Positions 1 to 7,377 of a stretch of DNA of 34,783 nt are shown here, one piece after another. This DNA comes from Acidimicrobiaceae bacterium (GTDB lineage: Bacteria; Actinomycetota; Acidimicrobiia; Acidimicrobiales; RAAP-2): NCBI GenBank assembly GCA_027365145.1, contig DAHXOA010000041.1, positions 1 through 34,783 of the forward strand, read 5' to 3'. The notes under the pieces are model-generated. The model saw nothing but the letters and a program-made list of their open reading frames with translations, was not told the origin of the DNA and searched no databases. The translations under genes and the position numbers were made by a program. Numbering within the stretch: the stretch's first letter is position 1; each line of letters begins with the position of its first letter.

Positions 1-546
1 GGCGCCCGCCATGCCGTCCTGCGCGACCTGGTGGACGAGATCGGCGAGAGCTGCAACATCACGGCGCTCTCCGGTGACGAGGTCGTCTACTTGGACCGGG
101 TCGAGACGCCGGAGCCGTTGCGGTTCCACCTCCACGCCGGCTCCCGCGTGCCAGTCCACGCATCCGCTAGCGGGAAGATGATCCTCTCCCAGATGCGCCC
201 CACCCAACGGAGGCAACTCCTGGCCCATGCGCCCCTCCGGCGCTACACCCCGAAGACGGTCACCGACCTCCAGGAGTTGGAGAACGAGCTGAGGCGGATC
301 CGACGTGACGGGTTCGCCGTCGACGACGAAGAGTTCCTCCCCGGCCTGGTCTGCGTGGCCGTGCTCGTGCCCACCTCGACCAGCCGCTCCAACGTGTGTG
401 TCGCCGCCCAGGCTCCGGTCGTCCGGCTCACACCCGACAAGGCTCTGGCGCTGCTCCCCGCGCTCCAGCGGGCCGCTGCCGCCATCGGCGACGTCGAAGC
501 CGATGCCGCGCCCCTCTCCCCCGGCACTGCCTCCCGAGGCGCATGA
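1..546 (+). CDS. IclR-family transcriptional regulator, C-terminal part (5' truncated by window edge)
   Basis: This is the effector-binding half of an IclR-type regulator. The reading frame is open from base 1, so the ORF-track start at 31 is internal and the N-terminal winged helix lies outside the window. Visible family features are the segment 'VVYLDRVETPEPLRFHLHAG', the 'HASASGKMIL' stretch of the ligand pocket, and 'RRDGFAVDDEEFLPGLVCVA' near the end. IclR proteins bind a small-molecule effector in this domain and usually control a neighbouring catabolic operon. The stop codon overlaps the next start (ATGA), so it is probably translated together with cobS and cobT. The ligand cannot be predicted from the sequence. 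Confidence 0.9.
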   Translation, partial: GARHAVLRDLVDEIGESCNITALSGDEVVYLDRVETPEPLRFHLHAGSRVPVHASASGKMILSQMRPTQRRQLLAHAPLRRYTPKTVTDLQELENELRRIRRDGFAVDDEEFLPGLVCVAVLVPTSTSRSNVCVAAQAPVVRLTPDKALALLPALQRAAAAIGDVEADAAPLSPGTASRGA

Positions 547-1592
547 CCGTCGTGCCCACTGATCACTCCGCGTCCGACTTGCCCGACACCATGGTCGACC
601 GCGACTATCCCGACACCACGTTCGGCCCCGACCGACCTGACACCACGATCGACGTGCGGCAGACCTTTGGCATCGACGTCGACCTCAGCGTTCCGGCCTT
701 CGCTACCCCCACGGAGCACGTGCCGGACATCGATCCTGCCTACCGGTTCAACCCCGACGTCACCCTGGCGCTCCTGGTCGGCTTCCGCCTCGGCCGGCGA
801 GTGATGGTGAAGGGCCGGCACGGTACGGGCAAGTCCACCCACGTCGAGCAGGTCGCCGCCAGGCTGAATTGGCCGTGCATGCGGGTCAACCTGGACGGTC
901 ATCTGAGCCGCATGGACCTGGTCGGGCGCGATGCTGTCGTACTCGAGGCAGGTAAGCAGGTCACTGCGTTCCAGGAGGGCATCGTCCCCTGGGCGCTCCG
1001 ACGCCCGATGGCGCTGGTCTTCGACGAGTACGACGCTGGCCGGCCCGAGGTGATGTTCGTCATCCAGCGCCTCCTCGAGCGCGACGGGGCCTTCACCCTC
1101 GTCGACCGGAACATCGTCATCCGCCCGCATCCGTCGTTCCGGCTCTTCGCCACCACCAACACCGTCGGCCAGGGCAACCTGAACGGCCTCTACCACGGCG
1201 CCCAGCGCCTGAACCACGCCCAGTTGGACCGCTGGAACATCGTGGCTGCCCTCGACGGCCTCCCCGCCGACGAAGAGGTGGCGATCGTCCAAGCTCGCGT
1301 GCCCGAGCTGGCCGACGAAGCCGGCACGACCCTCGTGGCCTCGATGGTGGCAGTGGCCAACCTCACCAGGAGTGGCTTCGACGCCGGTGACGTCTCGACG
1401 CTGATGTCGCCGCGGACGGTGATCAGCTGGGCGGAGAACCTCGCCGTCTTCCACGATCTGGAGCTGGCATTCCGCCTCGCCTACCTGAATCGGTGCGACG
1501 AGGCCGAGCAGGTGATCGTGGCCGAGTACTTCCAACGCTGTTTCAGGGTCGAGCTCGCCGCCGCCGGCATGCGCGCCGCCGTGGGGGGATAG
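543..1592 (+). CDS. cobS: CobS-type AAA+ ATPase (aerobic cobaltochelatase subunit family)
   Basis: AAA+ ATPase of the CobS family, 349 aa from the ATG at 543. That start overlaps the IclR stop by 4 nt; the ORF-track start at 396 lies inside the IclR gene. Walker A is 'GRHGTGKST' (about residues 91-99), Walker B 'ALVFDEYDAG' (about 157-166), and 'LFATTNTVGQG' fits sensor I. The segments 'VRQTFGIDVDL', 'RLNWPCMRVNLD' and 'MSPRTVISWAENLAVF' match what I recall of proteobacterial CobS, more closely than generic MoxR ATPases. In the aerobic B12 pathway CobS and CobT drive cobalt insertion by CobN into hydrogenobyrinate diamide. CobN is not in this window, so the actual partner is unknown. Residues 13-36 hold an odd PDT-containing repeat. 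Confidence 0.9.
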   Translation: MTVVPTDHSASDLPDTMVDRDYPDTTFGPDRPDTTIDVRQTFGIDVDLSVPAFATPTEHVPDIDPAYRFNPDVTLALLVGFRLGRRVMVKGRHGTGKSTHVEQVAARLNWPCMRVNLDGHLSRMDLVGRDAVVLEAGKQVTAFQEGIVPWALRRPMALVFDEYDAGRPEVMFVIQRLLERDGAFTLVDRNIVIRPHPSFRLFATTNTVGQGNLNGLYHGAQRLNHAQLDRWNIVAALDGLPADEEVAIVQARVPELADEAGTTLVASMVAVANLTRSGFDAGDVSTLMSPRTVISWAENLAVFHDLELAFRLAYLNRCDEAEQVIVAEYFQRCFRVELAAAGMRAAVGG

Positions 1593-1593
1593 C

Positions 1594-3447
1594 GTGCCGA
1601 GCCGGCCCGGAGCTCGGCTGTCCGGCGCCACCGCCGCCGGTGCTCCGCAGACGGTCACCCCCGATGGCCGCGCCGGGGAGGCCGGTGCCGAGAAGTCGGG
1701 TGCCATCGGGGAACCAGGGATGACCCCGCGGGAGCAGCGACGCCTCGACGACGTCCTCGCCGCCGCCATCCGCGCCATCAGCGGTGACCCCCAGGTCGCC
1801 TGGCACGAGGGGGAACTCCGTCGGCGGGGTGCGCGCGTGCCACTCCCCGCCCCGCACCTCCACCCCGCTGCTGGTGACGACCTGGCCTCGTTCCGAGGTT
1901 CGGCCGACGGCGTGGCGCTGCGGCTCCAGCACTGCGACCTCCGTCTCCACGAACAGCTCTGTCCGGCCGACCCGATGGCCCGGCTCCTCTTCGACCTCCT
2001 CGAGCAGTACCGGGTGGAGTCCCTCGCCGACCCGTCGATGGTCGGAGTTGCCACCAACCTGGACCATCGTCACCGGCAGTGGTCACTCGCCTTCCACCAC
2101 TCGGGTCTGACCGACACGGCCAGCGGCCTCCTCGTCTACACCGTGGCTCAGGTCTGCCGGGCCCGGATCACCGGGCGTCCTGTCGTGCACGAGACCGAGG
2201 ACGTGATCGAGAGCACGCGGTTCTCCCTTGCTCCGGTGATCGGGTCCGACCTGGCCGGGCTCCGCCGGCATCGGGACGATCAGCGGGCCTACGGGGTCCA
2301 TGCGCTCGCCATCGCCCACACCGTGGCCACCATGCTCCACGAGACGCAGGCCTCCCCTGGCGGTGGCGCCCGTGCGCGCGGAGCGGACGAGGCCGCGCAG
2401 TGGCACGCGCTCCTGTGGCAGGGACTTGGTGGCGACGACCTCCCTAGCGCCCGAGACTCTGGCCCGGACACTGCCCCAGACGGGAGCCGACCGGGCGGCA
2501 CGGCCACCTACACGGTCTTCACCACCGCCTACGACCGTGAGGAGCGTGCGGTGACGACGGTCCGCCCGGAGCTCGCTAGGCAGTACCGGGCCGAGCTCGA
2601 TAAGCGCCTTGCCGCGCTCGGGATCAACGCCGGCCGCCTCGCCCGACGCCTGGCCGACCAGCTCGGCGAACCCGGCCTGGCCGGGTGGGAGGCGGACCAG
2701 GAGGCGGGCCACATCGACGGACATCGGCTGGCCCAGCTCATCAGCGACCCCGACCTCCGGCGCCTGTTTCGGGTCGAGCACGTCCGCTCTACAGCCCACG
2801 CGTCGGTCACGTTCCTCCTCGACTGCTCGGGATCGATGCGGGCACACGGTCTGGCGATCGCGCTCCTCGTGGACGTCTTCTCCCGAGCTCTAGAACAGGC
2901 GGGCGTGTCCAATGAGATCCTCGGCTTCACCACGGGGGCCTGGAGCGGGGGCCGCGCCCAGCGCGACTGGCTCCGGACCGGGCGGCCGCCGCGGCCCGGG
3001 CGGCTGAACGAGCTCAGGCACCTGGTCTTCAAGGACGCAGCTGCGTCCTGGCGCCAGGCGAGGCCCGGCATCGCCGCGTTGCTCCATCCCGACCTCTACC
3101 GGGAAGGCATCGACGGCGAGGCTGTCGCTTGGGCCCTCCGTCGATCCGGGGCCATCGACGCCCGGCGCCGGATCGTTGCCATCGTGTCGGACGGGAGCCC
3201 GATGGACAGCGCGACCGTCCTCGCTAACGACCCCGGCCTGCTCGACGCCCACCTCCGGGAGGTGGTGGCACGCGAGGAGGAGCGGTGTGCCGCGGAGATT
3301 GTCGGGATTGGCGTTGGCCTGGACTTGAGCCGGTACTACGAGCACTCCTGCATGCTCGATCTGTCGGGCGACGGAGGGCTTCGGACGATGTTCGGTGTGG
3401 TGGCCGACCTCCTCTGCCGGCGACGGGAGGGCGAACCGCGCCGCTGA
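1594..3447 (+). CDS. cobT: CobT-type protein with C-terminal VWA domain
   Basis: Partner of CobS, 617 aa from a GTG one base after the cobS stop. An ATG at 1722 (MTPREQRRLDD) would remove a 42-residue Pro/Ala-rich leader and is a credible alternative. The N-terminal part contains 'LLFDLLEQYRVESLADPS', typical of CobT. The C-terminal VWA domain starts near residue 400 with a MIDAS motif 'DCSGS' (D at about 410), followed by 'GEAVAWALRRSGAIDARRR' and 'VSDGSPMDSAT'. The usual acidic middle segment looks poorly developed and is Gly/Ala/Asp-rich instead. In the chelatase the VWA protein bridges the AAA+ ring and the catalytic subunit. With no CobN nearby, the pair could also act as a MoxR/VWA-like metal-insertion or remodelling chaperone. 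Confidence 0.88.
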   Translation: MPSRPGARLSGATAAGAPQTVTPDGRAGEAGAEKSGAIGEPGMTPREQRRLDDVLAAAIRAISGDPQVAWHEGELRRRGARVPLPAPHLHPAAGDDLASFRGSADGVALRLQHCDLRLHEQLCPADPMARLLFDLLEQYRVESLADPSMVGVATNLDHRHRQWSLAFHHSGLTDTASGLLVYTVAQVCRARITGRPVVHETEDVIESTRFSLAPVIGSDLAGLRRHRDDQRAYGVHALAIAHTVATMLHETQASPGGGARARGADEAAQWHALLWQGLGGDDLPSARDSGPDTAPDGSRPGGTATYTVFTTAYDREERAVTTVRPELARQYRAELDKRLAALGINAGRLARRLADQLGEPGLAGWEADQEAGHIDGHRLAQLISDPDLRRLFRVEHVRSTAHASVTFLLDCSGSMRAHGLAIALLVDVFSRALEQAGVSNEILGFTTGAWSGGRAQRDWLRTGRPPRPGRLNELRHLVFKDAAASWRQARPGIAALLHPDLYREGIDGEAVAWALRRSGAIDARRRIVAIVSDGSPMDSATVLANDPGLLDAHLREVVAREEERCAAEIVGIGVGLDLSRYYEHSCMLDLSGDGGLRTMFGVVADLLCRRREGEPRR

Positions 3448-3565
3448 GGCTGCGGCGACGGTCCGCCAACCCGGATGCCCATCGACAGAAAGCGCTGTTG
3501 CCGTTGCCCTGTCATTGCCCGCCTCTCCAGCCGTGTTGCGGTTCATCGACAGGGGCTCCGGTCTG

Positions 3566-3595
3566 TTGACGCCACACTCCGCGAGCTGTGAGGAT
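3566..3595 (+). promoter_or_regulatory. Candidate promoter for the enoyl-CoA hydratase gene
   Basis: A TTGACG -35 box (3566-3571) is followed after 18 nt by GAGGAT (3590-3595), which keeps the A2 and T6 of a -10 box. The GTG start lies 6 nt further on, so transcription could begin at the start codon. The same bases (GAGGA) could instead serve as a Shine-Dalgarno sequence. This is inferred from sequence only. Confidence 0.4.
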
Positions 3596-3601
3596 TCGTC
3601 C

Positions 3602-4414
3602 GTGGGGGAATCTCGATCGGCGTACGCACACATCCGGTTGGAAGTGCGCGACCGAGTCGCCGTGGCGACGCTCGATCGCCCCGAGGTGCTCAACGCCCTC
3701 GACGCCGAGCTGCGCGACGACATCCTCAGGCTGGCCGACGACGTGCGCAACGACGACGAGATCCGCGTGCTCGTGGTCACCGGCGAGGGACGGGGGTTCT
3801 GCTCGGGTGCCGACCTCTCCAGAGGGCTTCGCGGCGGCGAGCACGAGCAGAGCCAGAACGAGCGGCTGGACGAATGGGGCTGGGTCGGGCGCCAGGCGCT
3901 GGCCCTCCACGGCATCGACAAACCGACGATCGCCGCCGTGAACGGGGTCGCCGTCGGCGCCGGGATGAGCCTCGCCCTGGCCTGCGACCTGCGGGTCGGC
4001 GGGCCGGCCACCCGGTTCCGGACCATGTTCGCCGAGCGGAGCCTGAGCCCCGACTCCGGCATGAGCTACTTCCTCACCCGGATCCTCGGCTACTCCCGGG
4101 CCGCCGACCTGGTGTTCACCAGCCGGGACGTCGGTGCCGAAGAGGCATTCCGGCTGGGCCTCCTCGATCGCCTGGTCGGTGAGGGGGAGGTGGTCGACGC
4201 ATCCCTGGCGCTGGCAGCGCAGATCACCCGGCTACCGCCTCTCGCGATTCGCTCTGCGAAGCGGGTGCTGCAGCACAACGTCGACGCGGTGCTGACCGAG
4301 TCCCTCCGTTACGAGACTGCCGGCTTGGAGTTCGCCCGGCGGGCACCCGGAGACGTCGCCGAGTCGGCCGCCAGCTTCCGCGAGCGCCGGGCACCCGACT
4401 TCACGGGTCGCTGA
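3602..4414 (+). CDS. Enoyl-CoA hydratase/isomerase (crotonase family, PaaG-like)
   Basis: Crotonase-fold enzyme of about 270 aa, acting on an acyl-CoA double bond. The GTG at 3602 is chosen because it gives the family length and has GAGGA 7 nt upstream; the ORF-track extension to 3395 overlaps cobT. The oxyanion-hole segments are 'GFCSGADLSRG' (about residues 64-74) and 'VNGVAVGAGMSLALACDL' (about 112-129). 'ERSLSPDSGMSYFLTRILG' resembles the PaaG/ring-epoxide isomerase subgroup, where an Asp sits in the position of a hydratase glutamate. Typical roles are beta-oxidation or aromatic-CoA degradation. The IclR regulator and the CoA-transferase nearby suit a catabolic setting, but the substrate is not determinable. 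Confidence 0.92.
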   Translation: MGESRSAYAHIRLEVRDRVAVATLDRPEVLNALDAELRDDILRLADDVRNDDEIRVLVVTGEGRGFCSGADLSRGLRGGEHEQSQNERLDEWGWVGRQALALHGIDKPTIAAVNGVAVGAGMSLALACDLRVGGPATRFRTMFAERSLSPDSGMSYFLTRILGYSRAADLVFTSRDVGAEEAFRLGLLDRLVGEGEVVDASLALAAQITRLPPLAIRSAKRVLQHNVDAVLTESLRYETAGLEFARRAPGDVAESAASFRERRAPDFTGR

Positions 4415-4474
4415 CGCTCGGCAGCCTTGCGCCATTGGTGACGCCAGTCGCTCGGCAGCCCGGCCCGCAGGCGC

Positions 4475-4511
4475 CGGTCCTTCAGGCACTCGGTCCTTCA
4501 GACACTCGGTC
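4475..4511. repeat. Short 16-bp tandem repeat at the convergent gene junction
   Basis: CGGTCCTTCAGGCACT (4475-4490) is followed directly by CGGTCCTTCAGACACT (4491-4506), with one mismatch, and then a partial third unit CGGTC. The array covers the stop codon of the alpha/beta hydrolase. A second repeat, CGCTCGGCAGCC, occurs at 4415-4426 and 4449-4460 in the same gap. No terminator hairpin is obvious here. Confidence 0.7.
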
Positions 4512-5226
4512 GGGCCGACGCCAGTGCGGCGGGCACCCAGGCATACAGCCGGTCGAACACCTCGTCGGCCGCCTCCTGCAGACCGTGGCCGGCGGTCGGC
4601 AGGACGACCAGCTCGGCGTGGGGTGCGAGCATGCGAACCAGCTCGCTGGCGGCCGGGGAGAGGACCTGGTCGGAGCCGCCATGGACGAGGAGCATCGGGC
4701 AGCCGTCGAGCTCTTCGGCGGGCTCCGCCCCTCCGGCCTGGGTCGAGAGAGTGACGACCCCGGCGGCTGACGCCCGACGGGCTGCAGCCGCCCTCACCGC
4801 CACCGCCCCGCCGAAGGAATGCCCGATGGTCACCACCCGGTCGGCCCCCTGCATCAAGGCCAGGTCGACGGCGGCGACCGCGTCGGTGGTGCAGCGATCC
4901 AGGTCGCCGGGCCGGCGATAGCCGACCCGAAGCGTGGCGATGCCCATTTCGGCCCAGGCTTCCCCGAGCCGGTAGAAGAGGGCGCGGGCCGGCCCGAGCA
5001 GGCTTCCGACCGCCCCGCCACAGGTGACGACGGCAGTCGGGGAGTCGAGCGGGCCGTGCCACAGCACGGTGAGCAGACCGGACCGACCGAACAGCTCGAG
5101 GTGCCACAGCCCGGAGTGCAGCTCGACGTGCTCGCTGTAGCGCACCTCCAGCGCTTCGAGCCCCTCCGCGGGCTCCGGTTCCCCCGGATCGCGCCCCTCC
5201 ACCTGCTCCCCCGGCTCTTCGGCCAC
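4498..5226 (-). CDS. Alpha/beta hydrolase-fold protein (dienelactone-hydrolase-like)
   Basis: Serine hydrolase-type protein of about 242 aa. The catalytic triad can be read as Ser in 'GHSFGG', Asp in 'LLVHGGSDQVL' and His in 'AGHGLQEA'. 'MGIATLRVGYRRPGD' is the strand/turn after the oxyanion region. The ORF track opens at 5391, but the first 55 residues are Arg/Pro-rich without hydrolase features. I therefore prefer the GTG at 5226, although it has no strong ribosome-binding site; the start is uncertain. The gene points towards the enoyl-CoA hydratase and is divergent from the CoA-transferase. The substrate is unknown; small esters, lactones or thioesters are all possible. Confidence 0.82.
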   Translation of the reverse strand: MAEEPGEQVEGRDPGEPEPAEGLEALEVRYSEHVELHSGLWHLELFGRSGLLTVLWHGPLDSPTAVVTCGGAVGSLLGPARALFYRLGEAWAEMGIATLRVGYRRPGDLDRCTTDAVAAVDLALMQGADRVVTIGHSFGGAVAVRAAAARRASAAGVVTLSTQAGGAEPAEELDGCPMLLVHGGSDQVLSPAASELVRMLAPHAELVVLPTAGHGLQEAADEVFDRLYAWVPAALASARPSV

Positions 5227-5356
5227 CAGCCCGAGGCTACCGGGTTCGTGGGAACGAGAGAGCGGGCACGCGGCCGTGCGTGCGCAACGACACCACCCGG
5301 TGCGCCCCCCATCGACGGGGCACAGTCGGGGAGCTGCCTCTGGGCGCGGCCTGGCA

Positions 5357-5394
5357 GAGCTGGTCGCGCCACGGTGAGCTGATCGCGCCACGAG
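5357..5394. repeat. 19-bp direct repeat in the hydrolase/CoA-transferase divergent region
   Basis: GAGCTGGTCGCGCCACGGT (5357-5375) is followed at once by GAGCTGATCGCGCCACGAG (5376-5394). The first 17 bases differ at one position. The array ends 41 nt before the CoA-transferase start, between two divergent genes, so it could be a tandem operator. It could also be a neutral duplication. Confidence 0.65.
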
Positions 5395-5435
5395 AACATC
5401 TGGGAGGATGGGGGCACCGATCGAGGGGGTGTCCC

Positions 5436-6854
5436 ATGGACCATGCCGACGTAGAACGGGCCGTAACGCTCGCAGGCCTCTCCCTTCCCGCCGGAGCGGA
5501 CTTCGAGGTCAGCGGCGACGAGCCGATCCTGGCGTCGCCCCACTACCTCGGCACCGGAGCAGCGGCAGCTCGCCTGCTCACCGGGTTGGCAGCGGCAGAG
5601 CTGTGGCGCCTGCGCACCGGCCGGCGCCAGCACGTCGTCGTGGACGCCCGCCATGCGGCGGCCAGCTTGCGCTCCTACCAGTACGCCCGTCCCGTCTCGG
5701 AGCCAGAGCAGACCCTCGAATCGCTGGCCACCCGCACCGGGACGTCCGCACGGCTACGGATCACCCGGATCGTGGCCGCCCGCGACCGCCGCTTCGTGCA
5801 GCTCCACGGCTCCTTCCACGACGCACCAGCCGTCCTGGCCGAGCTCGGCCTCGACGAATCGGCGACCACCGAGGAGATCGACGCCGCCGTAGCTGGTCGC
5901 GACGCGTTCGAGCTCGAAGCCGCCTTCGTCGGGCGCCGGATCTGCGGCGGCGTGGTCCGCTCCAAGGAGGAGTGGGCCGCGCACCCCCAAGGACGCGCCA
6001 TCGGTGAGCTGCCGGCGGTGACCATCACGAAGATCGCCGACGCGCCCCCCATCCCTCTCCCTGACGGAGACCGGCCCACGGCCGGGGTGCGGGTCCTCGA
6101 TCTCACCCGGGTTCTCGCCGGTCCCACCTGCGCCAAGACGCTCGCCGAGCACGGGGCCGATGTCCTCCACGTGAGCGCTCCCCACCTGGAGGGTGGTGGT
6201 CCCTTCGAGATGGAGACGGGCATCGGCAAGCGCCAGGCCGCGCTCGACCTCGACGACCCCGAGCAGGCGGCCGCGCTCGTCGAGCTCATCGCCGGCGCCG
6301 ACATCTTCTCGCAGGGCTACCGGCTGGGCTCGCTCGATCGTCGTGGCCTGTCGCCGGCGCAGGTCGCCGCCGTGCGGCCCGGCATCGTGTACGTCTCGGA
6401 GAACTGCTACGGCCACGTCGGCCCGTGGGCGCAGCGGCCGGGCTGGGAGCAGCTCGGCCAGGCAGCTACGGGCATGTCCTACCGGGAAGGACGCGACGGG
6501 CCCGATGGCGTCCCACGCCTGGCCCCCGCGGCGGTGAACGACTACAGCACGGGTTTTCTCGCCGCATACGGGGCGATGGTGGCGCTGGCCCGCCGGGCCT
6601 CCGAAGGCGGGTCGTGGCACGTACAGGTGTCGCTCAGCCAGACGTGCATGTGGTACCAGAGGCTGGGCGACGACAACGACGTCGCCGCCGCACACCTCGG
6701 CGACGTCGAGCCCTTCACCGCCGTGATGGACACCGACGACTTCGGCACCATCCGCTATCTCACGCCTGCGGTCCACATGTCCGAGACGCCCACCCGCTGG
6801 ACCCTGCCGCCGGCTCGCATCGGCGCCCACGAGCCCGTGTGGCTGGCCCGCTGA
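5436..6854 (+). CDS. Class III (CaiB/BaiF) CoA-transferase with permuted N-terminal segment
   Basis: Family III CoA-transferase, 472 aa from the ATG at 5436, with GAGGGGG 6 nt upstream. The core begins near residue 210 with 'GVRVLDLTRVLAGPTCAKTL', continues with 'GADVLHVSAPH', and has 'SENCYGHVGPWAQRPGWEQL'. The probable catalytic Asp is in 'NDYSTGF' (about residue 369), aligned by memory to Asp169 of formyl-CoA transferase. Residues 30-200 look like the back half of a CaiB protein: 'RTGRRQHVVVDARHA', 'FVQLHGSFHDAPAVLAELG' and 'KEEWAAHPQGRA'. C-terminal-type segments thus precede the Rossmann core. Family members move CoA between carboxylic acids; the acids here are unknown. The neighbouring hydratase suggests acyl-CoA catabolism. 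Confidence 0.88.
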   Translation: MDHADVERAVTLAGLSLPAGADFEVSGDEPILASPHYLGTGAAAARLLTGLAAAELWRLRTGRRQHVVVDARHAAASLRSYQYARPVSEPEQTLESLATRTGTSARLRITRIVAARDRRFVQLHGSFHDAPAVLAELGLDESATTEEIDAAVAGRDAFELEAAFVGRRICGGVVRSKEEWAAHPQGRAIGELPAVTITKIADAPPIPLPDGDRPTAGVRVLDLTRVLAGPTCAKTLAEHGADVLHVSAPHLEGGGPFEMETGIGKRQAALDLDDPEQAAALVELIAGADIFSQGYRLGSLDRRGLSPAQVAAVRPGIVYVSENCYGHVGPWAQRPGWEQLGQAATGMSYREGRDGPDGVPRLAPAAVNDYSTGFLAAYGAMVALARRASEGGSWHVQVSLSQTCMWYQRLGDDNDVAAAHLGDVEPFTAVMDTDDFGTIRYLTPAVHMSETPTRWTLPPARIGAHEPVWLAR

Positions 6855-6923
6855 CGACCCTGCGGCCCAACCCTCGCGACTGGCGACGACGCGATCTTCC
6901 TCGCACAGACCGGCACCTCCGGC

Positions 6924-6944
6924 GAGCAGCGCACGACGCTGCTC
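6924..6944. terminator. Hairpin between convergent CoA-transferase and yraN
   Basis: GAGCAGCG, loop CACGA, CGCTGCTC form a perfect 8-bp stem that covers the yraN stop codon, 70 nt after the CoA-transferase stop. There is no T-tract on either side. It could end transcription from both directions, as an I-shaped terminator. Confidence 0.4.
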
Positions 6945-7377
6945 AGAACGCGGCCTCGATCACCGAGATCCGCCCGGCCGTGATGGAAACCACGTCGAAC
7001 CGGACGGTGACCCGGGACCGGGCCGCCGCCGGCGTGATCTCGTTCAGCCACCGCTCTGCCAGGCGCCGGATCCGGCGTTGCTTGGCCGGGAGCACCGCCT
7101 CGACACCCTCGCCGAAGCGGGCGCTCGAACGGGCCTTCACCTCGACGAAGACCACGGTCCGACCCTCGCGAACGATGAGGTCCACCTCCCCCTCCCTGCG
7201 ACGCCAGTTGCGTTCCAGGACCTCGTAGCCCTTCGACTCGTACCATCGAGCCGCCAGCTGCTCCCCCGCCTCCCCGAGCGTCGACGGCGTGACCCGGTCG
7301 GGCTCCGGTACCACCCGGTCGGACCCCGGCGTGACCCGGTCGGGCTCCGGTGCTGCCGGGTCTACCCCGTCATCCAC
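6943..7377 (-). CDS. yraN: YraN/UPF0102 family putative endonuclease-like protein
   Basis: UPF0102 protein, 144 aa, with the restriction-endonuclease-like core 'GEVDLIVREGRTVVFVEVKA' (about residues 63-82). D66 and E79-x-K81 fit a PD-(D/E)xK site. 'LGEAGEQLAARWYESKGYEVLERNWRR' is the usual family opening. The function of the family is not settled; a role in nucleic-acid processing is assumed. The GTG start at 7377 overlaps the DUF2469 stop by 8 nt. The first 30 residues are an extension built from a 7-residue repeat (PDRVTPG/SDRVVPE/PDRVTPS). It is the last gene of the long minus-strand block. Confidence 0.9.
   Translation of the reverse strand: MDDGVDPAAPEPDRVTPGSDRVVPEPDRVTPSTLGEAGEQLAARWYESKGYEVLERNWRRREGEVDLIVREGRTVVFVEVKARSSARFGEGVEAVLPAKQRRIRRLAERWLNEITPAAARSRVTVRFDVVSITAGRISVIEAAF
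7285..7368. repeat. 21-bp minisatellite inside the yraN 5' end
   Basis: A 25-nt stretch starting CGGCGTGACCCGGTCG occurs identically at 7285-7309 and 7327-7351, with a diverged unit (CGGTACCACCCGGTCG...) between them and a partial one after. The period is 21 bp, so the array keeps frame and codes for the repeated PDRVTP-type heptad at the YraN N-terminus. Confidence 0.8.

Noticed and set aside
243-2057. 604-aa minus-strand ORF over IclR, cobS and cobT
   Set aside because: It has no recognisable domain, while the opposite strand encodes clear protein families throughout.
5227-5391. 55-residue N-terminal extension of the alpha/beta hydrolase
   Set aside because: It has no hydrolase features, and its start lies inside the direct repeat. 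The shorter form from 5226 fits the fold, though the start stays uncertain.
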